Source: Epiperipatus broadwayi (taxonomy: Eukaryota; Onychophora; Udeonychophora; Euonychophora; Peripatidae). From it: a stretch of DNA of 64,000 nucleotides. The stretch is from assembly GCA_028023455.1 (NCBI GenBank), contig JAQFVV010006220.1, positions 9,255,916 through 9,319,915 of the forward strand, written 5' to 3'. Below, piece by piece: positions 1 to 13,085 of this stretch (positions within the stretch are counted from its first letter, which is position 1; every line of letters begins with the position of its first letter). Below the pieces are notes generated by a model. It was not told the origin of the DNA and made no database searches. It saw only the letters and a list, made by a program, of their open reading frames with translations. The position numbers and the translations under genes are program-made.

Positions 1-587
1 TTGCCACTTAAAATTACAATACAGAATGATGTAAAGAGTTGGATAATTATTAATTAAGAAAATCGAAATATTTCAATACTTTAAAAAAAAAAAAAATTCA
101 ATAAAAACTACATTTCCATCAAATTCAAATACACACACTCTCACACCAAGCTGTAATAATTGTATGAAGTGTGTGAATTCACAAAATTTATTTGCTGCAA
201 TGTGACATACATGCTGTACTGCGACGCAACATAGCGGCCTGCAATCTGTAGCACAACAATAAAAGTTGTATTATAGAAAACGCGGGTTCGAATGTGTCGG
301 CCATGGAAACGGCATTTTTATGTGCTTTAGCACGTAAACGGCGCCATCGAATGGCGTCTTTGTCCATAAGACTACAACCTGAAATTCTGATGCTTCTTCT
401 AACATTACTCCCTATCCAAACATTTTCTGAGGACACACATATAAATCAGATTTAGTTCATTCATCAAAGTTTTCCTCAGGCTATAATCAGACATTCCAAA
501 TAATTGTTGGTCAAGCAATGTATCTTCTAACTAAGAGGCAAACTGTCATATCATAGTCTACATAACACTCAAGAGGCAATTGCCATC
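1..587. other. AT-rich DNA with an unassigned GC-rich island at about 200-430
   Basis: Bases 200-430 are distinctly richer in G+C and CpG than the surrounding DNA. They are open in a minus frame (436 to 188, 82 residues) and partly open on the plus strand. I recognise no family in either frame. The island could be a decayed transposon or an exon-like remnant. The rest of the stretch is AT-rich with poly-A runs and shows nothing further. Confidence 0.3.
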
Positions 588-866
588 TCATCCTGAAATG
601 CAGATGATTGTTACTGGTTGGAAATATGCATTCAATTTCTCTTTTATCTCTTCATATAGACTGTCATCAATAGTTTTCAGGCCACACAATTGTTTTGCGA
701 CTTGTAAAATGTCATTACCAGCAAAAACAAAAGCATAGCTATTTTTGAATCTGTCTTCATCAATTTTATTTATTAGCATATAATACTCGATGTACTTGGC
801 ATAGACTTTCCATGTCAATGTGTTAATAATATCAAACTCATGAATACTACTGTTCAATATTGCCAT
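588..866 (-). pseudogene. Ty3/gypsy gag N-terminal fragment
   Basis: A 92-residue open frame that reads like the start of the capsid region of Ty3/gypsy gag proteins of the K02A2.6-like type. It begins with a short hydrophobic lead and a 'HEFD' motif. A 'W..Y...IEYY...N.I' block follows, then 'AGNDILQVAKQLC', and finally 'SLYEEIKEKLNAYFQP', which matches the usual 'SYEELVEILKDHFSPKP' position. No zinc knuckle, protease or RT follows on the minus strand down to base 1, so this is a truncated remnant. The family call rests on pattern recognition of motif order. No alignment was run. Confidence 0.6.
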
Positions 867-3800
867 TACTTATCAACAGTAACTTAAACAGGTTCTTACT
901 TCATAAGCTAATGATTGCAGCCATTCAATTTTCAACTCATGCCATTCTACGGTCAACCTATGCCACTCTCCTATATACAAGGATAAAGTTGATGTTTACC
1001 AGCTGTATATGTATCTGCAATAATTAATAAAAACAACAGTACCTAACAGTAATAAAAATAAATTTATTCACTTGCTGATAATGAAAATAATGATAAATTA
1101 AGACATGTGAAATCACTTGAGCTTCTTTAAGCAATTTCAAGAGTTGACTGCATGATAAATTGTTATACTCACAATAGTTTATACAAGTCCAGTTATTTGT
1201 ATATCTCCATTTACTTCTGTATTGACACAGACATTTTAATTATGTGTCTAATAACAGTTTTTAAAATTTTTATTTCCTTACAATGATTAGGGCAACATGG
1301 TACTTTTTCTTCTTAGAAGGTTGCACAATTGTTGCTTACCCAGTTGAATTAATCCCCTTGTACTATGCTAGCATTCTAATAGATTTCTTTGTTCTCACTT
1401 ACTTTAAGCTTTCAACTTTCACTTTAATATTACACCATTATTATTTATCAGAATATAATAAATTTGTCTTCATTTGATATATATTTTTGTTTAGAAATAA
1501 ATTTTTAAAAAATCACATTTGATTTTCAAAATTATTTTAAAAATTAGATTTTAATCAAAACAAAGAATTGTTTTGCCATCAAGGTGGAGTAGATTCAATT
1601 TGCAAAATAAATGGAATCTTCTTTGTTTGATATTTGTTTTAAAAATCTGAACAAATTATTTTTATTATCTAGTAAATCTATCAATTTATGCTTTAAAAGT
1701 TTAATTATTTTTTTTGTAATTTTTACTATATCGCTAAATGTTATAAAAAACTGTTTTGTGACAACATTTCTAAACAGTTGTATTTCACATAACTGTAATC
1801 TCAATGGTAACAATATTCAGAAGAATATATTCTTTTATATTTAAAAATAAAACATTTCTGTAAAAAATAAATATGTAATAATATATATTTTTGATTCCAA
1901 TAATTATTACCCAATTAGTATACAAAAATGATCATAAACTTTCCAATAAATCAAGTTTTTAGACCATTGTAATATTTTCTCGAAGTAATCTCTCAAAGTT
2001 TGATAGTCAAATATATAATAGGCACCCATCATTGAGGGTTTTGAAGATTAGCTTATTCAATTATCCTGACATCTTTATTTTTAAAATTAAAATATTAGAA
2101 AAAATGTATATGTGAATTTTTAATCTGTTGGATTCATCTTTTCTATTTTGAAAAAAAAAATCCCATATAATCCTTATGATCTACTACATTATAAATATCT
2201 GACTTCTTGTTTGTTTGGATACCTGGTCATTCCTATCTACATTACAAAAAATATCACCATAAATTATCAGAAAAATAACATTATATGTATTGAATTGTTT
2301 AATTTGTATAAATCATCTATTTATTTATAAAATCTTTTCTATCAAACTACATAATTAAATGGATTGTTAGTGAATAATCCTTTAGAACTGCATTAAAACT
2401 GTGGCCACTTCAAAATATTTCCTGCCCATGAATAGTCTATTTTCAACTTAACTATGCAAAAAAAAAAAAAAAGAATTCAATGCATACATTTAATCTATTT
2501 TGATATATGTATTTAATAAAAAAGATTATTAATACTTCTACATGTTAAAAGTAGAGAGAATGATTTGTATATATTTTTTCTTATTATTACTTAGATGTCA
2601 GTAGTATAAAGTTTATTTTGACTATTTAATTTCTATTTGACAAATCAAACTTAATAAAATGAAAATTGTTTGAAGTGCATCATGAATCATATTTTATGAG
2701 AAATATATTTAAACTTCCTAGTTAATTGAATACTTTAAGAAAGCATTATTAGAAGTAGTAGATTTTTTTTTTTTGAAACTCTAAGATGTATGAAAATTGA
2801 AATCTTTTTGAATGTGCATGCATATGAGTAAATTATAGATTATTAAAAATTAATTTTTTATTTTATTAACATTTGCCATATAATGAATTTTATTTTTGCT
2901 TGCACTTTAATAATAATATTATTGTGATATATCCATTATAGAGCTTACATGTTAATAGAGATATGTGTAGCTTCTTAATTAATATTTGTTTCACTGCAAT
3001 TACTGAGAATGAGCCTTTTATATTTGGATTTATTATTTATCATGCTCTTAGTGATAATGGCAAGACAAATATTTGAAATCTAGTTTATCATTTAGCAAGA
3101 ATGTTTTGCTTATATGATTATTTGACTATAATACCCAATACATGTTTGTAACATAATCTCATTTAAATATCACATCTCTATCCTATTTTCTTATTGTTAT
3201 ATATCATAACACATCAATGTATTCAGTCCATAATTGCACACATGGAATCTAAAATAGATTTGAAATTCAGAGCCGGTTTTATAAATTATAGATTTAAAAG
3301 ATATTTATGTTAATATATTTGAATCTATTTTCATATAATAAATATTATGAGTATAATACTCATCATGCTTCATCATTAATAATTTTATTAAGATTCAAAC
3401 TTGGTTCCAATTTGTTAATTACAAGACATCAAATGTTTTATTAAATTATAATGTTCCTGAAAAAGTTAGCTAAATACTGTTCAACATTTTTTTAAAAAAT
3501 ATAACAATTGGGCTGATTGGTCTTTTTTTTTTTTTTTGTTTCTTCAAAATAATTAATTTTAAATTGTTTTTTTTTTCTTCTATTATAAATAAATTTATAT
3601 TTGATGGATAAGACTAAATCAATTGTTTAGTCATTGTAATAGTGTTTAATTATTTGCATAACTGATTTATGTTTTGTTATATTATATATTATTAAATAAT
3701 CTTGAAAGAATTCCTCTTTGAGTAAATAATTATTTAAATGTTTTAAGCTTTATTTTATTAATTATCAAAGATTTGCTGATTATCTTTATGAATTAAGTTT

Positions 3801-6589
3801 CATATTGTATACAGTTTTCATATAGACAATGTTAGGGTGTGAAAGACAGTAAAATCCTTGTAAATTTCAACAGCAAAATGGTCACAATTTTCTTTAAATG
3901 TCTGAGGAATTTATAATTCTCTCTCCATTTTTCATAAGCATATACATATATAGTACTATTGTCATAATATTTATATATATGATGATTTTGCTATGATACA
4001 TTTGATTCATTATAAATTTTTTATCCTTTGTAATTAGTAATAAAAAAATCATGTATAAATTCAAGAGATTTACAAGAATTGAATTAATTTTAAATTTTAG
4101 CAATTAAAAATATTTCAGATCAGAATTCAAAAATATATTTTCAATTCATATTACTAAATAATGACTTACCATTAAATATTACTATGCTCATGCACAAATA
4201 TGGCTATTCTAACTTTAAAAAAGAAAAAAATGCTAGTAAACAAATTAAAAAAAAAAAAGATTGGAGTCGGAATTGTATATGTATAATTAAAAGATGGATA
4301 TATGATTGTTCAAACAAACAATCCTATTATTACAGTGAGTATGGCTAGATAGCTTTTGGCATAGTACATTCATGAGGTCTGTCCCTGTATAACCTAAATG
4401 ATTAAATACAGATTAGAGAAAAGGAGAGTAAAAAAATTAATGATGATTAATTTAATTATAATTGTTAGTAATTATAATTATTTGTAAATTAAGAACCCAA
4501 TATCCTAACATATCAATAATTCAAACAAAAATTTATACATGAAAAATCTGATATTCTCAAACAAATAAATTATATTTCCACTTAAGATATAACTGATGCT
4601 ACTTAATAAGTAGCAACAAAACTATTATATTACCTAATTTACATGATTACGTATCTTGATAAGTCATGAACATGTGTTTTAATCAATTATCTATAAACAT
4701 AGAGCAGCAATTAAAGTGATGTGAATAAGAGCTAAAAATACCAGAATCGATTTTTAATCCAATAATATTAAATTTAAAAGAAATATCAATTTAATTAAAT
4801 GAAACTACCAATATAAGTGTTCTAATATCACATGATCAGCCTGAGCAATTAGCTATATGTTTTTATTTATTTGCTATTACCTAATAAATAAATGTTAGAC
4901 TATCTATATTACAGAATTATGCCAGAGTAATTCTCCCCATAAAGAAGATTATCAGACACGATGCAAATGTAAAAAACAACAACAAATATTTCAATATATA
5001 CAGCTATGGATGTGTGAGTGTTTGCAGTTCAAACGTAAAACGAAACTGTCAACAATAGTTTTTAAACTTCAGTAATATTTATATATTACACTTTCCAAAC
5101 TATCAATTTCAAAATAATATCAATCAGTGATATGCTTTAAAAAAAGCTTAACTAAAAAATTGTTTATTTAGTTAGGTAAAGACTAAAATGTAATTGACTG
5201 ATGGGCTATTAGCAGGCTTTCTCTAGACCTCACTGCCCTTTCTCCACCAAGACTGCCTTTTAAAACTTCAGAGTGGAACTGACAAGAGAAGGCTACCTGT
5301 CAAAGCTGCAACCAAGATTTCTAAAACGTGATTTATATGTCTCAATTGTAAACTAATCCCATACTCCCAAGTTTTAAGACATTTGAATATTTTGCTATAA
5401 AATAGTTTGATATACCCCCTTCCCCTTAAACAATTACTCCAATACTAACAATTTAAATTGCCTCCCAATTTGAAATGTAGTCAGTATTTAAGAGATTCCG
5501 GAATACAACTATCTTAAAAAGTATGTGCACATATATATTCAGTTTCATTTTAATAATTAAAAAAATAATGAATCTATAATTTATGGTGGCATGGAGGAAA
5601 CTTGGAACGAAAACAAATTTAAAATTAATTTTATTCTTAGAGGTTAATGAAAGAATGCATAAATTTCTTAATACACAACTGAAACTAATCTTTAGACTTA
5701 CTTATATTGCAGAGCAATTATTACAACTTTAATTACAATTACAAAATATTTGAATAATGGAAGTCAGCCTGACTCCTAGACTTAATATGCTTGAAAAATA
5801 TTTCCCAACAGTCTTTCATTAAAATATAACCTATCAACTTGAAAAATAATACAAAAAAGTGATGAGTCTTAACTCAATTAATTTTAATTGAAAGCAGCTC
5901 GTAATAATGACATTTCAAATTTATAACCAAAATTGTACAGCTTTAGAAATATTGAATATACATATTCACACCAAAAATTTCAAAGCAAAATAATCAAAAG
6001 TAATAGTTTTATTTACCACCACCCACCATATAATTAATATATGTCGTATGTTACCTGCTGATAATATATATATATAAGTCTAAAGTTGAAAATTAAGACT
6101 TTATTAAGGACAATGCAGCATAACTTTTTTGACATGATTTAAAGTCGAGATTACTAGAAGGCATGAAGCAATGATCAAACTTCAATACTTATCTATTTTT
6201 GGTGAAAATTTACTGGTTTTTTTTTTTAGGTCTCCAAAATAATATTTAAAAAAAGTTGAAAATTTATTTTGTCTAAAATTAACAAACTGATAGGAAGCAA
6301 TTAAGAACACATCTATGTGTAGGTTAGCAAGGCTACAATCCATATAGTGAAAAACAAATTGCTTTTTAAATAGTATGTTTTAATAAAATTGTAAAATTCC
6401 AATCAACTATAAAGATAGGCAATCTTTGTTTCTAAAATCTTTCACAAAAATGTGAGTATCTTTTCTTAAGAGCATGATTGCTAATGATTTGGAGCCAGAA
6501 TAGCAAAATTTGGCTTAATTACTCTTATAACAAATATGGAAAAAAATATATAGAAAATACTACAGACATCAATCAAGAGATTTTTGAAT
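867..6589. other. AT-rich stretch without recognisable genes
   Basis: Both strands carry only short open frames of low-complexity composition, such as 1611-1844 plus, 1595-1813 minus and 3894-4103 minus. They resemble no protein I know. Poly-A/poly-T tracts (for example 2458-2472, 3521-3540, 4247-4260) and AT dinucleotide patches are scattered through it. Slightly more GC-rich patches near 5,200-5,330 and 4,330-4,400 gave no interpretable translation. Confidence 0.5.
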
Positions 6590-7870
6590 TAATACCCTAA
6601 GTTGAAGAATCTTTGGTAATGGACAATGAAAAGATCAGATTAGATCCTAGTCAAAAGATAAGGTCACTGAAATGATAGCACCAAAATTACTCTGTAAATT
6701 ATTAATGTCCTACAGATAATAAGAAATAGTTTTATTCATTTCCTATGGAAAAGGGTTTTATAAGACTACGAAAACTATTATTCTTATCATTTATGCCATA
6801 TACAAATAAAATTATTTGCAAATCATAAAGTTCAGATTAAAGTGTTCCATTAAAAGAGAATTGTCAGATATAAGACAAGCTAGTTCAACAGATGTTGAGG
6901 AACTACAGATATCATTGTTGATATATGTTGGATAAGAGAAAAATGAGTAAAAAGATGTATATGTGTTTTAATAATAGCATTAAGGTCAATGATTCACTTG
7001 ACCAAACAAGGATACCAGAACATTTCAATGTTATAAGAAATCTCTAAATGATCTATTGTGAAACAGAATGATTTCATATCGGCAAAGGAATTTGATAAGG
7101 CTACACATACTATTAAATCAATCAGATGCATGTGGTGAGAAAAACTAATTAAATTAAAGCACACTTGAATTCTGGAATGATCAACAAAATTATCATAACA
7201 TTAACAAAGAGATAATAATATAAAAGATCTTAAGGTTTTCATTCAGAAAAAATACAGTGAAAAGAAGAAATTATGATTATTCATGATACAGACTCAGTAC
7301 CTGATTTCAAAAACAAAAAATCCAGTTATCAAAAGATTTATCACAGATTGAACAATAGCAGAGATGTAATAAAAAATATGGAAAAGATTTTAAAATATAG
7401 GACATATTTTTAAAAACAAAAATCAAATATATTCAGGCAAAGATTAATCTTACGACTCTATGAATACGAAATTTTGACACTGAAAATGAAATGCTGTATA
7501 AAAAAAATGATGCATTTGATTGGTGATGTGGATGAAAAATTTTGAAAATATTGCTATTAACAAAGAAAACAAAAAAAGTGAATACTTGTTAAACTTGAAT
7601 TATCTGATTTGAGTTCAAATGAATAGACTAAAATTATCTTATGTAGATCATATCATGAGAAGATCTAATTTTTTAGAAAAGTGTGCAATGCTTGAAAAGG
7701 TTGATGCTGAAAGAAGTAAAAATAGTCAACAAAGAATATGCTTTTAAGTAGTACATAAAAACAAATGGTAGATCATTCTGGAGAAATGTTACTGAAACTT
7801 GACTTTGAACTGACAATGATCTTATACAATATCAGCTCTGAAATCACAATCTTAGCAAATAATAGTTAAT
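6590..7870 (+). pseudogene. Decayed RTE-type LINE reverse transcriptase fragment
   Basis: Translating the plus strand through many stops and frameshifts recovers RTE-type RT landmarks in the expected order. Near 7,080 there is an 'A.EFDKATHTI' stretch in the position of the palm motif 'AFDSVEHWA'. Near 7,340 there is 'RFITD.TIAEM', corresponding to the catalytic 'RFADDIVLIA' box with its acidic residues lost. Near 7,630-7,700 there is 'HIMRRSNFLEKCAMLEKV', a very typical RTE C-terminal tail. A final 'WR' block lies near 7,780. The element is dead. Its ends and target duplication were not found. Confidence 0.6.
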
Positions 7871-9837
7871 TTCTGTTTCTTAAAAAGTATTATGTTTATG
7901 AATATTTCAAAAATTAAAATATACAATATATGTATATTTGTAAAATTCACAAAATTCATAAAAGATGTTATATTTATAGAATGCTATATATTTAGCATAA
8001 TATTTGAGTTCCCATAACTATTATTTAAGAAAAAGTATAGAAAGTATGAAAATTATTCATTACTATATTATATCATTATTATAAACACATCGACAGTAAT
8101 TATTTAGTTATAGAAGCTTTATAATTTAAATGTTTATGGTTAATTTCCCAGGAGATCATATGGCATCAAAAATGACAAGTAAGTATGAATTCAAGAACCT
8201 TTACTTTTTAAATCCATTTCTTTATCATTGTACTAAGTTTCACAGACACATCTTAATTTATGGCCAGTGAATACAAACAGTAATATATAAATAGAGTAAT
8301 ATATCTCTATACTCCAACTGTCTTTATCCAATGTAAAAAAATATTTTAGAAGTTGCTTGCTTGCAGTAGCAAGCTGTTTTATAGAAAAGTTTTATTTACA
8401 TATATAATTGCCACAAAGCTACATTGGTTTTTCAATCCCATTTTATATATATATGATGAACACTTAAATTATGAGTTCACATTTTATTGTCTCTGGTAGA
8501 TCCCATATCACTTTGTAGATTTATGCTGGTCATTTGAAATATAGAATAAAAAATTCATAATTCAATTCCTGATGAAGAATAAAAAATCTTAATTTGACTA
8601 TTTAAAATAAATTACTGTGCGACAACATTTATAATGAGCCACGCTGGACTCCCAAGCTGGACAAGTCTAGGAGTCATAATTTGACAATAAAATTGCTGAA
8701 AACTTTTAAAAATATTAATCCTGAGTAAAATTTAAGGTACCAATGATATATGATGGCAGCTTATCCAAAATAATATCTTTATATGATTATGCATAAAACA
8801 AAGATACCTCTATGCATTAAACATTTCCAGTAATATATTTCTTGAATCATCAGAAGATCAAGCTACCAAAATATATGTAGTCATCAAATAATCCAAATGT
8901 AATATGTTAAGAAAAGTATGGCTTTTATCTTAATCTTATTTGTTTAAAGAAAAGGTCCATTTTTAATTCCCATAAGTTCATCTTGAACTACTAAAGAGTA
9001 TGCAATAATCTATCACATTCTTAAAAATTATATTTTGGCATAACATTCAATAAATTGTGAAACATTATTCAAAAATTATTTGAAGGAAAAAAGTTGCAAA
9101 AAAAAAAAGTACTTAGACATCAACCTATTATTTCTTAAGAGATATCTAGTGTCATTTTTTGTATTAAGATCTAAATAATTATTTGGCTTGGAAGGATAAA
9201 CTGATATTTTACAATTATTATTACTGAACATGTTTAATATAACTTGATACTTTTCCTGTTTTTTTTTTAAAAAAATCATTTGTGGCAATAAATAAAAAAA
9301 CAACAGCAAAAAAATAAAACAGTTATAAATTGCAGCAAACATTTTTTAAAACTTCTTGGCTGCTAAAATACCAATTATTCTGATTTTTAAGTTTACAGAA
9401 ATGTGCAATCTATTTAATTGAGTCTTATGTTTCTTAAGATTTCTGTTACTCAAATACTAAGTAGACTAAGACTGTGTTAACTTTATAAAATATTTTTTGC
9501 AAGTGAACAGGTCCCTTTTTTTTAATAGTTACAACATTTAACATATAATAATACTTTTTAATTTTTACAAGGTGAAAATAAAAATTTCTACTTTAATATT
9601 TTACTTTATTCTTTTAAATAAAATATAAGAAATCTCTAATTATTATATTAATTCTTTTAAATATAAGCAATAAACAAAAAAGTTATAACTAGAATGAAAA
9701 ATCTAATTTGTAATTTACAATTTTAAAATATGGTTTAGCACAGCAATAAAATGGTGAATTCAAAGCACAATTTGTCACTTTTGGTTCTGGAACATAACAT
9801 AACCTCTGAGCAAATAATCAGTCAATTTTTGTTCAGT
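7871..9837. other. AT-rich stretch, nothing recognised
   Basis: No supported coding sequence. The minus frame at 9076-9342 is a low-complexity phenylalanine/leucine-rich reading of an AT-rich tract and is not treated as a gene. A small patch at 8,638-8,690 is less AT-rich but unassigned. Confidence 0.4.
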
Positions 9838-9890
9838 ATGGTTAAGTGCAGTGGTGCAATAATGGACTCAAAAACTAAAGATTCTTAGAC
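9838..9890 (+). repeat. Decayed tRNA-derived SINE head (copy 1 of 3)
   Basis: The pattern 'TTAAGTGCAGTGG' resembles a pol III A box. It is followed by a stretch ending in 'AATGGACTCAAAAACTAAAG', which is shared with copies near 26,191 and 33,283. The B box is degraded. The three copies together suggest one old tRNA-derived SINE family. Confidence 0.35.
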
Positions 9891-12116
9891 AGAAACTAAA
9901 CTTGTGGCTTCATATGCATAAATGTATATAACTATTGAAAAACGTATTAAATTAATATTGATTTAAAATATTATATCAATGTAAAAATGTTAAGTTTTCT
10001 ACTTAAAAAAAGATTCGAACATGAAATCTCGAAAGCGCTAACAAACCTATTATAAATTAGTGTAAAATTATAGCTCCACTATTTAATGCGAAAAAAAAAG
10101 TCGCATATTTATAATTAAAAAAAGATCGAGATAATAAAGTAGTAAAATATGATTTTTGCCTGTGATAGTTTGTCAATTCATGTTATGAAGAGGGAGGGCT
10201 ATAGTTAAATTATTGCAATATTATTTGGAAAGTAAAGGATTCAACACTCATCTAAATAGATGTAAGAATTAAAAAATTAATATATATATATATAAAATTA
10301 ATTAATTATGCATAATAATATGCCTTAATTGCTCAAGAAAACAATTATTTATCATCTAGGAGGATTGGTCTGTCTATTTAATATGTGCATTTGAATATAG
10401 ATGTAAATTGAAGATAAACAGTCATTAAATAGATCATTGCAAAATAAAGACTTCTCCAATAGATAGCTCCTCTTCCTTTAAAAAATAGAGCTAAAAAGAT
10501 TTTAATCAATAGATAAGCTAATTACCAGATCATAATTACTTTTAATTTTCATGTTTGTTTTTATCAAGCTAAAAACAACTTGATAACAATTTAACAACTA
10601 ACATTGAATGGTTAACTAGGATTTAACTGGAAAAAAAAAAAAAAAACTGTTAAGATTATCTGAAACTAGAATTTTTTTTTATCTCAAATTTACCTGGCCC
10701 AGATTTGCAGATATAAATGTTTAATATATATATGAGTTTTTTGGCTAAATGAACTAAATATTTTATTAGAATACAAAAGATATTTTCAAAGTATAGATAG
10801 AGTTATGAATATAATGTTTATTGACAATGTACATTTCATCCTAATATTCAGAATTCACATTTTCCAGATAAAAATTTACTTATTACATGAGAAGTTAAAT
10901 GGTCTTAAAGCAGATTTATGCCTTGTGAAAAATTATTCTGGCTAATGTAATTTTTACAAACTTATTATCAGTGTGATTATATGTCGCATATTTCTATGGT
11001 GACCACTAAAATGTGATCTATATAATCACAAAGATGTCTAAATAATATTATTATCTAATAAATAGGTTAATGCACATTACATTAAATATAAGTACATTTT
11101 TGAAGAGATATCAGCTAAATTTAATGCTTATGTGCAATACATTTTTATTATCCCTGATAAAGGAAGTTGTTTTCAGAATGGATATATACTAAAGAGCAAG
11201 CTGATATCTTCTCCAAAATTTATTCATGGTTAATATCTCTATCATTTCACAGACTCAGTTTACAAAGTTTTTTGATATACCTGACTTGAAAGATATTTTC
11301 CATTTTAAGTAGCTTTTACACATCCTATGATATACATTTATTTGGGTACCATTATAAAGTTGATCATTAGTCATAGTGAGAATAAAACTATCCACTTAGT
11401 AAAACTCATTCAAATCAAATCAATTCACAGTGATTACTGATGCTGTATCTTGATTCTCTTCATCAATTTTCTTTAACTTAGGCTACAATTTTTCATTTTA
11501 ATCTTGAATATATATATATAGATTTTTGCAATGCTTTAACAATTTCGGTTTTCTTAAAATACTGAATGATTTGCATTATATTTTATTTGTATATCTTTAT
11601 ATAAATATATGTGCAAACACATATGCACTGTAATATATATATATATCTTGCAATCATAACATAAAAAATTATTGAATCAGCCATAAAAATTCTTGACTAG
11701 CTGCCAAATGATAGCACAGAATTAAGTAACTTCTGAAAATGCCAAAGAAGCAAACAAATGCTTCCCTTCTTTAAAATATTACAGTTATAATATATATTTA
11801 ATTTGAAATATCAAATAAAAATTTCAATAATAAAATTAGTCATTAAAGGTAAATAAATAATACTTCAGTTGGGATTTCGTGAAAGTTTAAAAATGAGGAG
11901 AGGGGAGATGATTCGGCTATATTTTTATTGATGTTTAATAACATCAATCTTATTAATTTTATATGATCAAATCTAATTGTCAGAAAAAACTAAAAAGCCA
12001 TAAATATTATACTGCAGAAACATTGTACTTGCATTTCATTTTATAAAAACCTTAAAGGAATTATAAGAAAACATTCATGTACAGTTTTATTAAACATTTT
12101 GACAACAAAACCGCTT
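9891..12116. other. AT-rich stretch, nothing recognised
   Basis: Only AT-rich sequence with short (TA)n runs, for example around 10,280-10,296, 10,722-10,730 and 11,510-11,520. No supported gene or repeat family. Confidence 0.4.
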
Positions 12117-12199
12117 GCATTGGTGGTCGAGAGGTCAGAGCGACTGCCTTGCACTAGCAGGCAGTTGCCCAGGTTGCAGGTTCGCATCCCGGCCGATGC
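12117..12199 (+). repeat. tRNA-derived SINE head with near-intact tRNA-like fold
   Basis: An 83-nt GC-rich island in AT-rich DNA. A 7-bp acceptor-like stem can be drawn between 'GCATTGG' at the start and 'CCGATGC' at the end. An A-box-like 'TGGTCGAGAGGTCAGAGCG' lies near the start and a B-box-like 'GGTTCGCATCCC' near the end, about 55 nt apart. The middle 'CTGCC...GGCAG' could form an anticodon-like arm with an oversized loop. A run 'ACACTTAATAAAAAATAAAA' follows, as in a SINE tail. It is more likely a SINE or tRNA pseudogene than a functional tRNA, because the T stem and anticodon loop are irregular. Confidence 0.55.
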
Positions 12200-12819
12200 T
12201 ATGACACTTAATAAAAAATAAAAAAACGCTTTTATAAAAATGGAATTAAAGTAAGGTACCTGAAAAAGATTGGGAATATTGAATTCAAGACTAATAGCAA
12301 CCCCCACCATGCACAGCAATTCAAGAATTTACTTGAAAACAATAAAACTATGATAGTTATTTTTATATACAATACATTCTAGTAACATTTGTTAAAAAAA
12401 ATATCATCTAAGTTTTATGAATAAAAACAGCAGCAAACTGACAATAGTTAAGGGAAATCTATATGTTATTAAAAATTTAGATGTGAATATAAGCCACAAT
12501 TATAGAAAATGTGTCAAGGTTACTTTCAAAGTATGCATTTGAATATTGGTTCATCTGAAATGAATATGACAATTTTTAAAATCAGCATAAAACTATAAAA
12601 ACAATAATAATAATCTAAAATTACAGGAATCAATGAACATGAGCAATATTAATAAGATTATAATGCTTCACATTAGAACACTTTTATAAAATAATAATAG
12701 CATAAATTTTTTTTTATATTAAATGGTTTTATTGACTGTGCACTAAAAAGAAAAAAAAAAAGTTTCCTCAACCACAATGGGAGTTTTTAGATTTAACTTT
12801 AAATCAAAGCATGGGAAGC

Positions 12820-12882
12820 CCAGAAATTAATTAAGTCAATCCCTTGTTATAAAAAAGAGGGATTGATTTAATTAATTTCTGG
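12820..12882. repeat. Short near-perfect hairpin
   Basis: Two 25-bp arms (12820-12844 and 12858-12882) are complementary except for one possible G-U pair. A 13-nt loop separates them. The arms include 'CCAGAAATTAATTAA'. It could be the core of a small foldback element. A pre-miRNA-like RNA is possible, but nothing beyond the fold supports that. Confidence 0.5.
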
Positions 12883-13085
12883 ACCCTCCCTCCTATCCTT
12901 TTATTTCAAATTAAATTAAATTGAAAAAGCAATTACATTTTTTTTTATTGTTAGTTAATAAAAGTATTTAATATATAAAAAAATATCTCTAATATTTTTA
13001 AGTTTTTAGTATTGGCAAAGTAAATGAAAATGTAAAACTATATTGGAATTTAAATTGATTGAACACTTATAGTTGATACATATAT

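Noticed and set aside
1595-1844. Overlapping frames on both strands at 1.6-1.84 kb, considered as a hAT or pol remnant
   Set aside because: No motif could be placed in order. Composition alone explains them.
12117-12199. Functional tRNA gene
   Set aside because: A and B boxes and an acceptor-like stem are present, but the T stem and anticodon loop are irregular and an A-rich tail follows. A SINE or pseudogene is more likely.
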